Notes under the pieces: model-generated
What the model was told of the DNA's origin: nothing
Databases searched by the model: none
What the model saw: the letters and a program-made list of their open reading frames with translations, nothing else
Shown: positions 17,708-27,023 of the stretch, one piece after another
Layout of the letters: every line of letters starts with the position of its first letter
Numbering within the stretch: position 1 is the first letter of the stretch
Made by a program: the position numbers and the translations under genes
Assembly (NCBI GenBank): GCA_020635495.1
Contig: JACJZQ010000014.1
Coordinates: forward strand, 42,047 to 106,046
Reading direction: 5' to 3'
DNA length: 64,000 nt
DNA from: Flavobacteriales bacterium
Lineage (GTDB): Bacteria; Bacteroidota; Bacteroidia; UBA10329

Positions 17708-19603
17708 ATGACCACTACTCCACAATCCATTCTCAAAAAATACTGGGGTTACGACTCGTTTCGGGAGAAACAGTTGGACATCATTCAGCACCCACTGGGT
17801 GGAAAGGATGTGTTGGCTTTGCTACCGACAGGTGGCGGTAAATCGGTGTGTTTTCAGGTTCCAACACTATGCATGGAAGGCATTTGCGTGGTGGTTTCGC
17901 CACTCATTGCGCTAATGAAAGACCAAGTGGAAAACCTGAAAAACAAAGGCATCAATGCCATTGCACTCCATTCTGGAATGCATTATACGCAAATAGACAC
18001 GGCACTTGACAACTGCGTCTACGGTGATGTGAAGTTTCTCTATCTCAGTCCTGAACGGTTACGCACAGAAATTGTGCAAGTCCGCTTGCAGAAAATGAAG
18101 GTCTGCCTGATTGCGGTAGATGAAGCGCATTGCATCTCGCAGTGGGGTTATGATTTCCGCCCTCCGTATTTGGAAATTGCCAACATCAGAGAGTTGTTAC
18201 CCAATGTTCCTGTAATGGCCTTGACCGCAACTGCCACACCAAAAGTGGTTGAAGACATTCAGCACAAACTTCTTTTCAAGAAGAAGGCGGTTGTTCAGAA
18301 AAGCTTCACGAGACCGAACCTTTCTTACATGGTTTTGAAGGAAAGTAACATCAAAGGGCGATTGCTGAGAATATTGGAAAGAACACCTGGCAGCGCGGTC
18401 ATTTACGTTCGTAACCGAAGAAGAACAAGAGAAGTTGCCAACTTTCTAACAACACAAGGAATCAGCGCCACGTACTACCATGCAGGTTTATCGTTTGATG
18501 AAAGGCAGACGCGCCAGCAAGATTGGATTCAGGACCGAACTAGAGTTATTGTGGCCACCAATGCCTTTGGGATGGGAATTGACAAACCCGATGTCCGTGT
18601 TGTGGTGCATCTTGGTTTCCCCGACAATTTAGAATCGTATTTCCAAGAGGCTGGCAGGGCCGGACGAGATGGAAAAGACGCTTTTTGCGTAGCATTGATC
18701 AACAACAGCACCATCAATGAGCTTCACAAAAAACTGAATGGAGAATTCCCTAACCGTGAACGGATCAAGGAAATCTATTATGCATTGGGAAGTTATCTGC
18801 AATTGGCAGAAGGAAGCGGACAAGATGAACTTTTCGACTTTGACCTGGCAGGTTTTTCAACACGCTACAATTGGAAACCGAAAGAGATCATGTCGGCCAT
18901 TTCGTTCTTGGAAAAAGCTGATAACCTTATTCTTTCGTCCAATTCAGACCCTCGGTCAACCATAAAGATCCTCGTAAACAACGAAACGCTTTATGAGTTG
19001 GAATTGAGAAATCCCAAGGTCGGCAAGCTTCTTAAAACCTTGCTTCGTTCGTACGGAAGAATGTTTGAAGAATACGTGACCATCAACGAAAAATTACTGG
19101 CCAAGCGTGCTGGGTATTCGCTGAAACAAGTGGAAACGATTCTCCAAAAACTGCATTCATTAAAGGTGATCGATTACAAACCCGCAACCGGACTGCCAAA
19201 GGTTGAGTTTGTTGGTGGCCGAGTTCGAAAGCAGGACATTCATATTTCCAAAGACATCTACGAGAATCGCATCAAACTCATCAAAGAACGAATTGCAGCC
19301 GCCATTCACTTTGTAGAGACCGACAAGGTTTGCCGAAGCCAAATGTTGCTCAAATACTTCGGTGAAACCGAAAGCAAACATTGCGGCAAATGCGATGTGT
19401 GCAGAGGACTGATCAAGGTAGAAGACGCAGATGTTGACCTGCAGGCCATCCGCTCTGCGATAGTGCACGAAACGGCCATTGAAGAGTTGATCAATAAACT
19501 CAATATTCACCCGGAAAAGACCATTCTTAAAGGCGTTCAGACGTTATTGGACAATAATGAACTGACCTACAACATGAATGGTAAGATTCAGCTGTCAGAA
19601 TGA
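17708..19603 (+). CDS. recQ: RecQ-family ATP-dependent DNA helicase
   Basis: A 631-aa 3'-5' DNA helicase. Walker A TGGGKS is at 41-46, the DEAH box at 138-141 inside VDEAHCISQWGYDFRP, and motif VI QEAGRAGRDG about 305-314. The RecQ zinc module is seen as a C-x16-C-x2-C-x2-C cluster near 540-560. After the RQC region there are only about 60 residues, and I see no convincing HRDC domain. It acts in recombination and fork repair. It overlaps the glycosylase gene by 4 bases, forming a repair pair. Confidence 0.95.
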   Translation: MTTTPQSILKKYWGYDSFREKQLDIIQHPLGGKDVLALLPTGGGKSVCFQVPTLCMEGICVVVSPLIALMKDQVENLKNKGINAIALHSGMHYTQIDTALDNCVYGDVKFLYLSPERLRTEIVQVRLQKMKVCLIAVDEAHCISQWGYDFRPPYLEIANIRELLPNVPVMALTATATPKVVEDIQHKLLFKKKAVVQKSFTRPNLSYMVLKESNIKGRLLRILERTPGSAVIYVRNRRRTREVANFLTTQGISATYYHAGLSFDERQTRQQDWIQDRTRVIVATNAFGMGIDKPDVRVVVHLGFPDNLESYFQEAGRAGRDGKDAFCVALINNSTINELHKKLNGEFPNRERIKEIYYALGSYLQLAEGSGQDELFDFDLAGFSTRYNWKPKEIMSAISFLEKADNLILSSNSDPRSTIKILVNNETLYELELRNPKVGKLLKTLLRSYGRMFEEYVTINEKLLAKRAGYSLKQVETILQKLHSLKVIDYKPATGLPKVEFVGGRVRKQDIHISKDIYENRIKLIKERIAAAIHFVETDKVCRSQMLLKYFGETESKHCGKCDVCRGLIKVEDADVDLQAIRSAIVHETAIEELINKLNIHPEKTILKGVQTLLDNNELTYNMNGKIQLSE

Positions 19604-20202
19604 AGCTTGGCATTGATTTCTACGAGCGTGAGAATGTGGTTCAAATTTCGCGCGAATTGATCGGAAAGGTGCTTTGCGTTTCCGAACATGATCAGACCGT
19701 CAAAGCCATAATCACTGAAACAGAAGCTTACGAAGGTGTTACAGATAAAGCCTCGCATGCTTACGGTGGTAGACGAACCGATCGTACGGAGATCATGTTC
19801 GGTCCACCCGCCAGATCTTACGTTTATCTCTGCTATGGCGTGCATTCGCTTTTCAATGTAGTCACCAACAAAGAAGGCATTCCGCATGCGGTTCTTATCA
19901 GAGGTGTTTATCCGATCTCAGGACTCGATATCATTCAAGCAAATCGAAACTCAAAAGAACCCACACATAGAATAGCTAATGGCCCCGGAAAACTTACCAA
20001 GGCACTTGGCATTCATTACCGAAATCACAACGATCTGAGTTTGCTTGCAGACTCCATTTGGATTGAAGATCAAGGAATTCATGTGCCTGATGGTGAACTA
20101 CAGATCGGGCCGCGGATAGGAATCGATTACGCTGAAGAGGATGCGCTTCTACCCTATCGCTTTCTCCACAAAGACCCGAAAGGTCGATTCGGCAAGGGTT
20201 AA
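19600..20202 (+). CDS. 3-methyladenine DNA glycosylase (AAG/MPG family)
   Basis: A 200-aa member of the AAG (MPG) family: ITETEAYEG (45-53) holds the catalytic Glu, followed by ASHAYGGRRTDRTEIMFGPP and YVYLCYGVH, all close to the human MPG pattern. It removes alkylated purines from DNA. It is translationally coupled to recQ (ATGA), which suggests co-expression of two DNA repair functions. The family is distinct from AlkA. Confidence 0.94.
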   Translation: MKLGIDFYERENVVQISRELIGKVLCVSEHDQTVKAIITETEAYEGVTDKASHAYGGRRTDRTEIMFGPPARSYVYLCYGVHSLFNVVTNKEGIPHAVLIRGVYPISGLDIIQANRNSKEPTHRIANGPGKLTKALGIHYRNHNDLSLLADSIWIEDQGIHVPDGELQIGPRIGIDYAEEDALLPYRFLHKDPKGRFGKG

Positions 20203-20207
20203 GAAGG

Positions 20208-20215
20208 TATCTTTG
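20208..20215 (+). promoter_or_regulatory. -7 box just upstream of the RlmI-like gene
   Basis: TATCTTTG ends 8 bases before the ATG at 20224 and overlaps the region immediately after the glycosylase stop. It predicts a leader of only a few bases. Confidence 0.55.
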
Positions 20216-20223
20216 CCGCCCGC

Positions 20224-21369
20224 ATGAAAACCGTCATTCTCCATAAAGGCAAGGAAAGTTCACTCCTGCGTAGACATCGTTGGGTGTTTTCTGGTGCTAT
20301 TGCTCGCACCTCAGAACAGCCAAAGAACGGTGAAACGGTACGCGTTGAAACAGGAAAGGCTCAGTTCCTGGGCATTGGCCATTACCATAATGGTTCCATT
20401 GCCGTGCGGATGTTGACGTTCAAAGATGAAGCGATCGATCAGGATTTCTGGAACAACCGGTTGCAAGATGCTCTTGACGTTCGGAAAAGTATTGGATTGC
20501 CAAACGCTGACACGAATTGCTTCAGGTTGGTTCATGCCGAGGGCGATGGACTGCCTGGCTGCGTGATAGATGTTTACAGTGATTGCGCTGTGGTTCAAAG
20601 TCACACCGATGGAATGGCCAATGAAGTTGAGCAGATCGCGAAAGCATTGGAGAACCTTAGCGGCCTTGAACTGAAAACCGTTTATCATCGGAATCTGGCA
20701 CACGGAACCAATGAATTTCTTCGGGGAAATGAGCCAGAGGGAATCTGTTTGGAGAACGGACTTCAATTTAAAGTGAATTGGGTTGAAGGTCAGAAGACAG
20801 GGTTCTTCTTGGATCAGCGAGATAATCGTGCATTGGTAGGTTCTTATTCGAACGGCCGAAGTGTTCTGAACACCTTCTGCTACACCGGTGGATTCTCGGT
20901 TTATGCATTGGCAAATCAAGCCAAGAAGGTTGTTTCGGTAGATGTTTCTCAAACCGCTGTTGATCTGGCTGCTGAAAACGCCACCATAAATGGTTTTGCC
21001 AAGAACCATGAAGCGGTTTGCGAAGACACCTTCAAATACTTGGAAAGAACTTCCGGATTCGACCTAATTATTCTTGACCCTCCTGCTTTTGCCAAATCCA
21101 TCAAAGCACGTCATCGTGCGGTGCAAGGCTACAAACGCCTCAACGAAACTGCGTTGAAGAAAATAGAACCGAACGGTCTGCTGTTCACGTTTTCGTGTTC
21201 GCAGGTTGTTTCTCCAGAAATGTTTGAGAAAACCGTGCTTTCTGCGGCCATCAATGCCGGAAGAAACGTGCGCGTATTGAAAAGGCTGGGCCATGCGGCC
21301 GATCATCCTGTCAATATTTTTCATCCTGAAGGTGAATACCTCAAAGGACTAATGCTCCATGTTTCGTGA
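20224..21369 (+). CDS. Class I SAM-dependent 23S rRNA methyltransferase, RlmI-like
   Basis: A 381-aa protein. Residues 1-75 are a PUA-like RNA-binding domain (HRWVFSGAI), followed by a linker EEHE-like region. The Rossmann methyltransferase has LNTFCYTGGFSVYAL (SAM motif I region, about 220-235), VSVDVSQTAVDLA, the catalytic LIILDPPAFAKS (about 280-291), and FSCSQVV. This layout is that of RlmI/YccW, which makes m5C in 23S rRNA; the exact site is inferred. The stop overlaps the MATE start (TGATG). Confidence 0.9.
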   Translation: MKTVILHKGKESSLLRRHRWVFSGAIARTSEQPKNGETVRVETGKAQFLGIGHYHNGSIAVRMLTFKDEAIDQDFWNNRLQDALDVRKSIGLPNADTNCFRLVHAEGDGLPGCVIDVYSDCAVVQSHTDGMANEVEQIAKALENLSGLELKTVYHRNLAHGTNEFLRGNEPEGICLENGLQFKVNWVEGQKTGFFLDQRDNRALVGSYSNGRSVLNTFCYTGGFSVYALANQAKKVVSVDVSQTAVDLAAENATINGFAKNHEAVCEDTFKYLERTSGFDLIILDPPAFAKSIKARHRAVQGYKRLNETALKKIEPNGLLFTFSCSQVVSPEMFEKTVLSAAINAGRNVRVLKRLGHAADHPVNIFHPEGEYLKGLMLHVS

Positions 21370-22706
21370 TGAATGAGACCATCTCGTATCGGAACATATG
21401 GCGCATTTCCTACCCGCTGATTCTCAGCTTTCTCGCCACATCGGTCATTAACATAACCGACACGGCTTTTATGGGCCGAATAAGTGATGTTGCGCTCGGT
21501 GCAACGGGGCTTGGCGGCATTTACTTTCTCATTTTCCTGATGACCTCTGTGGGATTGGGAATCGGTGCGCAGATCATCATGGCCCGGTATCATGGAGAAG
21601 GAAACTTGCCACGGATCGGACGAGTTTTCGACCATCTTCTATATCTCATGGTGTTTCTGGGTTTTGCGCTTATCGGACTCCACTTTTTGATCGGCCCTTC
21701 AATCCTCGATCTGGTCATAGAATCTGATGCCATTCTTGATGCATGTTTGGAATACATGGACATCCGTAGCATCAGTTTCCTACCCAGTTTCTTGGCCGTT
21801 GGATATCGGTCTTTCCTAACGGGAGTCAGCAGAACACGCGCCATTTCCTACTCATCTGGAATAATGGCCGTGCTCAATCTTATTTTCAATTATGCATTCG
21901 TGTTTGGGAATTTCGGCTGCCCAAGAATGGAAATTGAAGGAGCTGCGTGGGCTTCGGTCCTTTCAGAAACCTTCGGATTGATCTATTTGATGGTATGGGT
22001 CCGATACAAGCAACTCGGGCTGGAGTTCTCAGCATTCCAGTTCAAGAATCCGGATTTTGCTGTTATCCGAAATATGCTGAAAGTCGGATTTCCCATCATG
22101 GTTCAGCATGTAGTTGCCCTCATATCATGGCTCACCTTCTTTTTGATGATTGAAGGAATGGGAGAACGTGCTCTGGCCATTTCAAATGTGGTCCGTGGTG
22201 CATACTCCATTCTTATGGTTCCATTGATCGGGATTGCGCAGGCAACACAAACATTGGTCAGTAGTCTCATCGGGCAAGGAGGCACCGAACTGGTCCCGAA
22301 ACTCATCAAAAGACTCGTTATCGTATGCGTGGGTTCATCCTTCGTCATTATGGCACTGAATTGGATCGATCCTCAACTTTCCTTGTCCATTTTTACCAAT
22401 GATGCAGTGTTGGTTCAAGAGTCGCTTTCCATCATTCCCATAATCAGCATTTCCATTCTGATCTTTGCTTTGGGCGTGGTGCTCATATCTGTTGTTTCAG
22501 GAACGGGAAATACAAGGATTACGCTTTATATCGAAGCTGGAACCTTGGTTCTTTACCTCTCCTACCTGTACGTAGTTGTACATGGGTTTCATGCCTCGTT
22601 GGAAATGGTCTGGACTTCAGAATTCGTCTATTTTACCATGATTTCACTGTTCTCATGGTTATATCTTCGAACCGGAAAATGGAAAGGAACTAAAGTGCAC
22701 GATTAA
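21369..22706 (+). CDS. MATE-family multidrug efflux transporter
   Basis: A 445-aa (ATG 21369; GTG 21366 also possible) polytopic membrane protein with about 12 hydrophobic segments in two homologous halves. N-terminal IWRISYPLILSFLATSVINITDTAFMG is typical of the NorM/DinF branch, in pieces spread over the first 35 residues. It exports cationic drugs or metabolites using a Na+ or H+ gradient. It sits in a tight run with the RNA methyltransferase upstream and fmt downstream (1-base overlaps on both sides). Confidence 0.93.
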   Translation: MNETISYRNIWRISYPLILSFLATSVINITDTAFMGRISDVALGATGLGGIYFLIFLMTSVGLGIGAQIIMARYHGEGNLPRIGRVFDHLLYLMVFLGFALIGLHFLIGPSILDLVIESDAILDACLEYMDIRSISFLPSFLAVGYRSFLTGVSRTRAISYSSGIMAVLNLIFNYAFVFGNFGCPRMEIEGAAWASVLSETFGLIYLMVWVRYKQLGLEFSAFQFKNPDFAVIRNMLKVGFPIMVQHVVALISWLTFFLMIEGMGERALAISNVVRGAYSILMVPLIGIAQATQTLVSSLIGQGGTELVPKLIKRLVIVCVGSSFVIMALNWIDPQLSLSIFTNDAVLVQESLSIIPIISISILIFALGVVLISVVSGTGNTRITLYIEAGTLVLYLSYLYVVVHGFHASLEMVWTSEFVYFTMISLFSWLYLRTGKWKGTKVHD

Positions 22707-23650
22707 TGGCCAAGCAACGAATTGTCTTTATGGGAACGCCAGACTTTGCGGTGGCAAGTTTGAGAGCGTTGCTCGAAGCAGATGCCAAAGTGGTGGGTGT
22801 CATTACGGCTCCAGACAGACCTGCTGGTCGAGGAATGAAATTGCAACCCTCTGCGGTGAAGACGTTTGCATTGGAAAATGACCTGAAAGTGCTGCAACCG
22901 ACCAATCTGAAATCAGAGGAATTCCTTTCCGAACTCAGAGCGTTGGAAGCCACGCTTCAAATTGTTGTAGCTTTTAGAATGCTTCCAGAAGTTGTTTGGA
23001 ACATGCCCACGAACGGCACTTTCAACTTGCATGCTTCACTCCTACCGCAATACCGTGGTGCAGCGCCCATCAATTGGGCCATTATCAATGGAGAGAAGGA
23101 ATCTGGTGTTACCACCTTCTTTCTTCAGCATAAGATCGATACGGGAGATATCATTCTGCAAGAACGTGTTCCCATTTCTGATGACATGACGGCTGGAGAA
23201 CTGCATGATGCGTTGATGGAAGTCGGTTCAAAACTGGTGGTAAAAACGCTGCAATCGATTGAAGGAGACAACTGTCCATCAACCCCGCAACAGACCAGTT
23301 CTGAACTGAAAGAAGCTCCAAAGATCTTCAAAGAAACCTGCCAGATATATTGGAGCCGGCCTATTGACGAGGTTTATAATTTGATTCGGGGATTATCGCC
23401 TTATCCCGCAGCATTCACCACAGTTTCAAATGGTTCAGAATCGCTTGGTTTGAAAATATTCAGAGCAACTAAAACCACAGGAATCAAGACCGTAGATGCA
23501 GGACAAATACTAGTTAAAAACGACAACCTGTTCATCTCTTGCGGTAATGGCTGGTTACAGATTCTGGAGCTTCAGCTAGCTGGCAAAAGACGCATGAAAA
23601 CGGACGAATTACTTCGCGGAACAGACCTTGCAACCTTTACAATTATTTAA
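22706..23650 (+). CDS. fmt: Methionyl-tRNA formyltransferase
   Basis: A 314-aa enzyme that formylates initiator Met-tRNA with 10-formyl-THF. The catalytic triad Asn107-x-His109 (FNLHASLLPQYRG) and Asp145 (KIDTGDI) is intact, and the N-terminal FMGTPDFAV and the C-terminal OB-like domain are present. The start overlaps the MATE stop by one base (TAATG). Confidence 0.96.
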   Translation: MAKQRIVFMGTPDFAVASLRALLEADAKVVGVITAPDRPAGRGMKLQPSAVKTFALENDLKVLQPTNLKSEEFLSELRALEATLQIVVAFRMLPEVVWNMPTNGTFNLHASLLPQYRGAAPINWAIINGEKESGVTTFFLQHKIDTGDIILQERVPISDDMTAGELHDALMEVGSKLVVKTLQSIEGDNCPSTPQQTSSELKEAPKIFKETCQIYWSRPIDEVYNLIRGLSPYPAAFTTVSNGSESLGLKIFRATKTTGIKTVDAGQILVKNDNLFISCGNGWLQILELQLAGKRRMKTDELLRGTDLATFTII

Positions 23651-23751
23651 CCCTTACGCGCTGTATCTCTTTATTGACGCGGGTTTCAAGACACCACTTA
23701 TCAACAAAGCATTGCATTTATCAACAAATCGTTAGGTTTGGATAGAAGCGC

Positions 23752-23782
23752 TTTGGATGGCTTGAAACCCCATCTATATTTG
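23752..23782 (+). promoter_or_regulatory. HU promoter (-33 TTTG, 19-base spacer, -7 TATATTTG)
   Basis: TTTG at 23752-23755 and TATATTTG at 23775-23782 match both halves of the Bacteroidota promoter with a 19-base spacer. The HU start at 23819 follows with a leader of about 30 bases. It is the best complete promoter I can see in the window. Confidence 0.7.
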
Positions 23783-23818
23783 ATTGCAGAATCAACTTCA
23801 TCACAAAATACATCTACT

Positions 23819-24094
23819 ATGAATAAAGCGGAATTAATTGAGCAAGTGGCCACAGGAGCTGGGCTTTCCAAAGCTGATGCAAAGCGTGCTTTGGACGCCT
23901 TCATTGATGCCACAACAAAGGAATTGAAGAAGAAGAACGGACGTGTTTCCTTGGTTGGATTCGGATCTTTCACCGTTGCAAAAAGAGCAGCAAGAACAGG
24001 TCGTAATCCGCAAACAGGTCAGGAGATCAAGATTGTGGCTAAGAACGTTGTTCGCTTTAAAGCAGGAAGCGATCTTTCTGATGCTGTGAACTGA
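23819..24094 (+). CDS. HU-family DNA-binding protein
   Basis: A 91-aa HU protein from the ATG at 23819; the frame is open upstream, but that part is promoter. N-terminal MNKAELIEQVA, the G-F-G-S-F hinge at 48-52 (LVGFGSF), and the RNPQTGQ beta-arm tip are all conserved. It is a nucleoid-associated dimer that bends DNA. It is monocistronic, with its own promoter and a strong terminator. Confidence 0.96.
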   Translation: MNKAELIEQVATGAGLSKADAKRALDAFIDATTKELKKKNGRVSLVGFGSFTVAKRAARTGRNPQTGQEIKIVAKNVVRFKAGSDLSDAVN

Positions 24095-24117
24095 TCGGTG
24101 AATTAAGAAACAACTTG

Positions 24118-24144
24118 AAAGGCTCCGATTATCGGGGCCTTTTT
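24118..24144 (+). terminator. Rho-independent terminator of the HU gene
   Basis: An 11-pair stem (24118-24128 with 24132-24142, one G-T wobble) and a 3-base loop, followed by five T residues (24140-24144). The T tract runs into the TAATTTTG box of the next gene. Confidence 0.85.
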
Positions 24145-24151
24145 AATTTTG
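24144..24151 (+). promoter_or_regulatory. -7 box for the arginase-family gene (leaderless candidate)
   Basis: TAATTTTG ends 6 bases before the ATG at 24158 and shares its first T with the HU terminator's T tract. Terminator and next promoter are therefore fused. Confidence 0.5.
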
Positions 24152-24157
24152 GTACCA

Positions 24158-25222
24158 ATGTCTAAGCAAGAAAAAATAGAACAGTTCGACCCCAACGGGA
24201 TCGGATTGACGGATTCCGGATTGTTCGGATTACCATTTGAAGTTGAAGAAGCCGAAGTGGTTGTACTTCCGGTTCCGTGGGATGTGACAACCTCTTATAG
24301 AGATGGCACCAGCAACGGTCCTGAAGCCATTTTGTGGGCATCAAGGCAGGTTGACCTTTATTATTCGGGCATCAAGGATGCTTGGAAAATGGGTATTGCC
24401 ATGCGGGCCATTCCCATGGAATGGTCTGATCTGAACAAGCATTATCGCAAGAAAGCCAACTCGGTAATTGAGAAGTTGGAAAATGGCGTTTCTGAAGATG
24501 ACCCAGAAATAGCTGAGCTCATTCAGGAGATAAATGAGCAGTCTTCTGAACTGAATGAGTACGTCTATTCCCGCTCTAAAGCACAATTGGAAGCCGGGAA
24601 ATTGGTTGCGGTTCTGGGCGGAGACCACTCTACTCCACTAGGATTGATTCGTGCGCTTTCGGAACAACATGAATCTTTCGGGATTCTGCAAATTGATGCC
24701 CATGCCGACCTGAGAGATGCGTACGAAGGGTTCGAATATTCACACGCTTCAATCATGAACAATGCATTGAAAAACCCACAGGTTTCCAAGTTGGTAGCGG
24801 TTGGTCTGCGTGATGTTTGCCAACAGGAAATGGAAGCCATTTTCAATTCAAACGACCGAATTGTCGGGTTCTTTGACGAGCAATTGAAAGCAAGAGCTTT
24901 TGCAGGAGAAACGTGGAGTGCCATTTGCGATTCCATCATTTCTGAACTGCCTCAAAAAGTGTACATCAGCTTTGACATTGATGGGTTGGAACCAAGTCTT
25001 TGCCCCAATACGGGAACACCGGTTCCGGGCGGATTGACATTTGAACAGGCCATTCATCTAATTAAAAAAGTAGTGGAATCTGGTCGGACAATTGTTGGAT
25101 TGGACCTTTGCGAAGTAGCGCCTTCCGAATCTGAATGGGACACTAATGTGGGAGCCCGCCTACTCTACCATCTTTGCAACCAGATGGGTCTCAGTAATGG
25201 ACGAATGCCAGCTGCAGATTGA
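24158..25222 (+). CDS. Arginase/agmatinase/formimidoylglutamase-family ureohydrolase
   Basis: A 354-aa protein (ATG 24158) with the binuclear Mn motifs of the ureohydrolase fold: GGDHS near 150, DAHADLRD near 180, and SFDIDGLEPS near 275. In the last one the usual DxDxxDP has Glu for the third Asp. PNTGTPVPGG is the substrate loop. Which guanidino substrate (arginine, agmatine, formimidoylglutamate) it uses cannot be told. A long helical insertion of about 60 residues (about 95-150) is characteristic of the Bacteroidota branch. The stop overlaps the TrmH-like gene start by 4 bases. Confidence 0.9.
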   Translation: MSKQEKIEQFDPNGIGLTDSGLFGLPFEVEEAEVVVLPVPWDVTTSYRDGTSNGPEAILWASRQVDLYYSGIKDAWKMGIAMRAIPMEWSDLNKHYRKKANSVIEKLENGVSEDDPEIAELIQEINEQSSELNEYVYSRSKAQLEAGKLVAVLGGDHSTPLGLIRALSEQHESFGILQIDAHADLRDAYEGFEYSHASIMNNALKNPQVSKLVAVGLRDVCQQEMEAIFNSNDRIVGFFDEQLKARAFAGETWSAICDSIISELPQKVYISFDIDGLEPSLCPNTGTPVPGGLTFEQAIHLIKKVVESGRTIVGLDLCEVAPSESEWDTNVGARLLYHLCNQMGLSNGRMPAAD

Positions 25223-25899
25223 GCGAACTGCTTGAATATCTCCAATCGTTCGTAACAGAAAATAAGAACGAACTGATTGCATCCAGACTTGCTGAAAGAA
25301 CCCGCTACATAACGGTTGTACTGGAGGATATTTTCGAATCGCATAACACAAGTGCGGTTATCCGCAGCGCAGATTGCTTTGGCATTCAGGATGTTCACAT
25401 CATCGAGAATACCAATTATTATAAACTGAGTCCGAAGGTGGTCAAAGGGGCCACCAAATGGACAACGCTGCATCAGTACAGAGAAGACCACGACAACACC
25501 ACTTTCTGCATCAATCGGTTGAAGGAAAAGGGCTATAAGATTGTGGCCACAAGTCCGCATACGGACAGCATTTCGTTGCAAGATCTGCCTGTAGATAAGC
25601 CATTGGCCGTTATGCTCGGAACGGAGAAACTCGGTCTTTCCAGTAATGCCATGGAATTGGCAGATTACCACATGTACATTCCCATGTATGGTTTTACGGA
25701 AAGTCTCAATCTGTCGGTATCTGCAGCTATTTGTTTACAGCACTTGGCAGAACGAATCCGAACTGAAAATGTGAACTGGCAGCTATCTACAGAAGAGCAG
25801 AATGAACTACTGAACCTTTGGACCCGTTTATGTTTGAAAGACCCAGAAGGATTGGAAAAACGGTTTTACGAAGACCACAAAAAAGCCCCACCGAAGTGA
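25219..25899 (+). CDS. TrmH/SpoU-family RNA 2'-O-methyltransferase
   Basis: A 226-aa SPOUT-fold enzyme. Motif 1 shows as DIFESHNTSAVIRSADCFG (about 34-52, containing the conserved N-x-x-x-x-x-R), motif 2 as LGTEKLGLS, and motif 3 as IPMYGFTESLNLSVSAAI. The layout fits tRNA guanosine-18 2'-O-methyltransferase TrmH. The start is TTG at 25219, overlapping the previous stop. Its last codons form the left arm of the following terminator. Confidence 0.92.
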   Translation: MSELLEYLQSFVTENKNELIASRLAERTRYITVVLEDIFESHNTSAVIRSADCFGIQDVHIIENTNYYKLSPKVVKGATKWTTLHQYREDHDNTTFCINRLKEKGYKIVATSPHTDSISLQDLPVDKPLAVMLGTEKLGLSSNAMELADYHMYIPMYGFTESLNLSVSAAICLQHLAERIRTENVNWQLSTEEQNELLNLWTRLCLKDPEGLEKRFYEDHKKAPPK

Positions 25900-25906
25900 G
25901 GCTTTT
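25881..25906. terminator. Bidirectional terminator between trmH-like and btuG-like genes
   Basis: AAAAGCC-C-CAC / GTG-A-GGCTTTT stem with a CGAA loop. It has a T run on the + side and an A run on its left flank that becomes a T run on the - strand. It overlaps the trmH-like stop codon and serves both convergent units. Confidence 0.75.
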
Positions 25907-25925
25907 CTGCTAATTGCAGATTCAA

Positions 25926-27023
25926 TCATTCGGTAAATGCATACTCCGCTGGAATCACACCAACATTAAATGTATCAAGTGGAGTTCCATTAGACTGATA
26001 ACGATAAACCTTGCCGTTAGAGTTGAAATCACCAGCATCTGAGATATAGACAATATCATCCACAGGATCTACACCACACTTGTAAGCGAAAGCATTGGCA
26101 AATGGCAATGTTGGAAGTGAATTATCTGTGATATCCATCTTATAAACTTGCCCATCCACATAGTACAATTCTGTTCCAGCACCGTTAATTACCAAGTTGC
26201 CAGGGTAATTGTTGGTTGAAGGAAAATCGAATGATTCTTCAATTTGCATAGTATAAGGGTCCAAGTGAACCAGTTTCGGTTCTTCAGTTCCCCATCCTCC
26301 GTTCGTAAGAATCCATACTTTTCCTTCAAAGTCGAGAACCATATTAGAAGGCCCAACACCGACATAAACACTATCAGTCACTTCATTAGTGCTAATGTTG
26401 ATCTTGTAAACCTGATTTGCTGAGGTTCCTGTAGCAATCAAACCATAAAGAGTGTTCACCACCTGCTCAACGTGCCCGTTAACTTCAATGGTTCCTGTTA
26501 CCTCTAAAGTTGATGGATTGAAAACCGTAATGAGTCCAGAGAAGAGATCGGTAATGTATCCCAAGCTTGCGGTTAATACTCTGACGTATCGTGGTGAAGT
26601 CAGGCCGGTTATTGTGCCAATTGAGGTTAGGTCAGATAGATTGACCACCTCAACCTTTCCAGAATTATTTACAACGATATAGCCTTTGTTTACAAAGATT
26701 TCCATTGATTGCCCCACGTCTCCTAAGGGAATACCGTTGACTGAACTGAAAACACCATTGGACATTATTCCTGTTGATTTGTTATAAAATGACAGAGATG
26801 CATTCCCCCCCTGAAAATTGCCCTCATGCACCACAAATACACCATTATCAAATGATGTAATACTACAATCAGGACCAGAAAATCCTTCTGGGCAAACACA
26901 AGTTCCTTCCACACAAATACCTCCGTTCTGGCATACTGTGTCTTCGCAGCCATCTTGGTTATTACACGAGTTCATGACAGCCAAACCGCCACAGATGAAT
27001 ATTAATTGAAAGAACTTTTTCAT
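25926..27023 (-). CDS. btuG: BtuG-like B12-binding surface lipoprotein: EGF module plus beta-propeller
   Basis: A 365-aa lipoprotein. The signal has its acylated Cys at 20 (VMNSC). Residues 26-53 form a six-Cys EGF-like module (Cys 26, 31, 37, 42, 44, 53; C-x4-C-x5-C-x4-C-x-C-x8-C). Residues 58-365 are a YncE/DUF5074-like repeat of about seven beta-propeller blades. In Bacteroides, BtuG is a seven-bladed surface lipoprotein that hands cobalamin to BtuB. Here the gene overlaps the BtuB-like receptor by 4 bases behind one cobalamin riboswitch, which supports the same role. The EGF module is not something I know from gut BtuG. B12 binding is inferred from context and fold. Confidence 0.8.
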   Translation of the reverse strand: MKKFFQLIFICGGLAVMNSCNNQDGCEDTVCQNGGICVEGTCVCPEGFSGPDCSITSFDNGVFVVHEGNFQGGNASLSFYNKSTGIMSNGVFSSVNGIPLGDVGQSMEIFVNKGYIVVNNSGKVEVVNLSDLTSIGTITGLTSPRYVRVLTASLGYITDLFSGLITVFNPSTLEVTGTIEVNGHVEQVVNTLYGLIATGTSANQVYKINISTNEVTDSVYVGVGPSNMVLDFEGKVWILTNGGWGTEEPKLVHLDPYTMQIEESFDFPSTNNYPGNLVINGAGTELYYVDGQVYKMDITDNSLPTLPFANAFAYKCGVDPVDDIVYISDAGDFNSNGKVYRYQSNGTPLDTFNVGVIPAEYAFTE

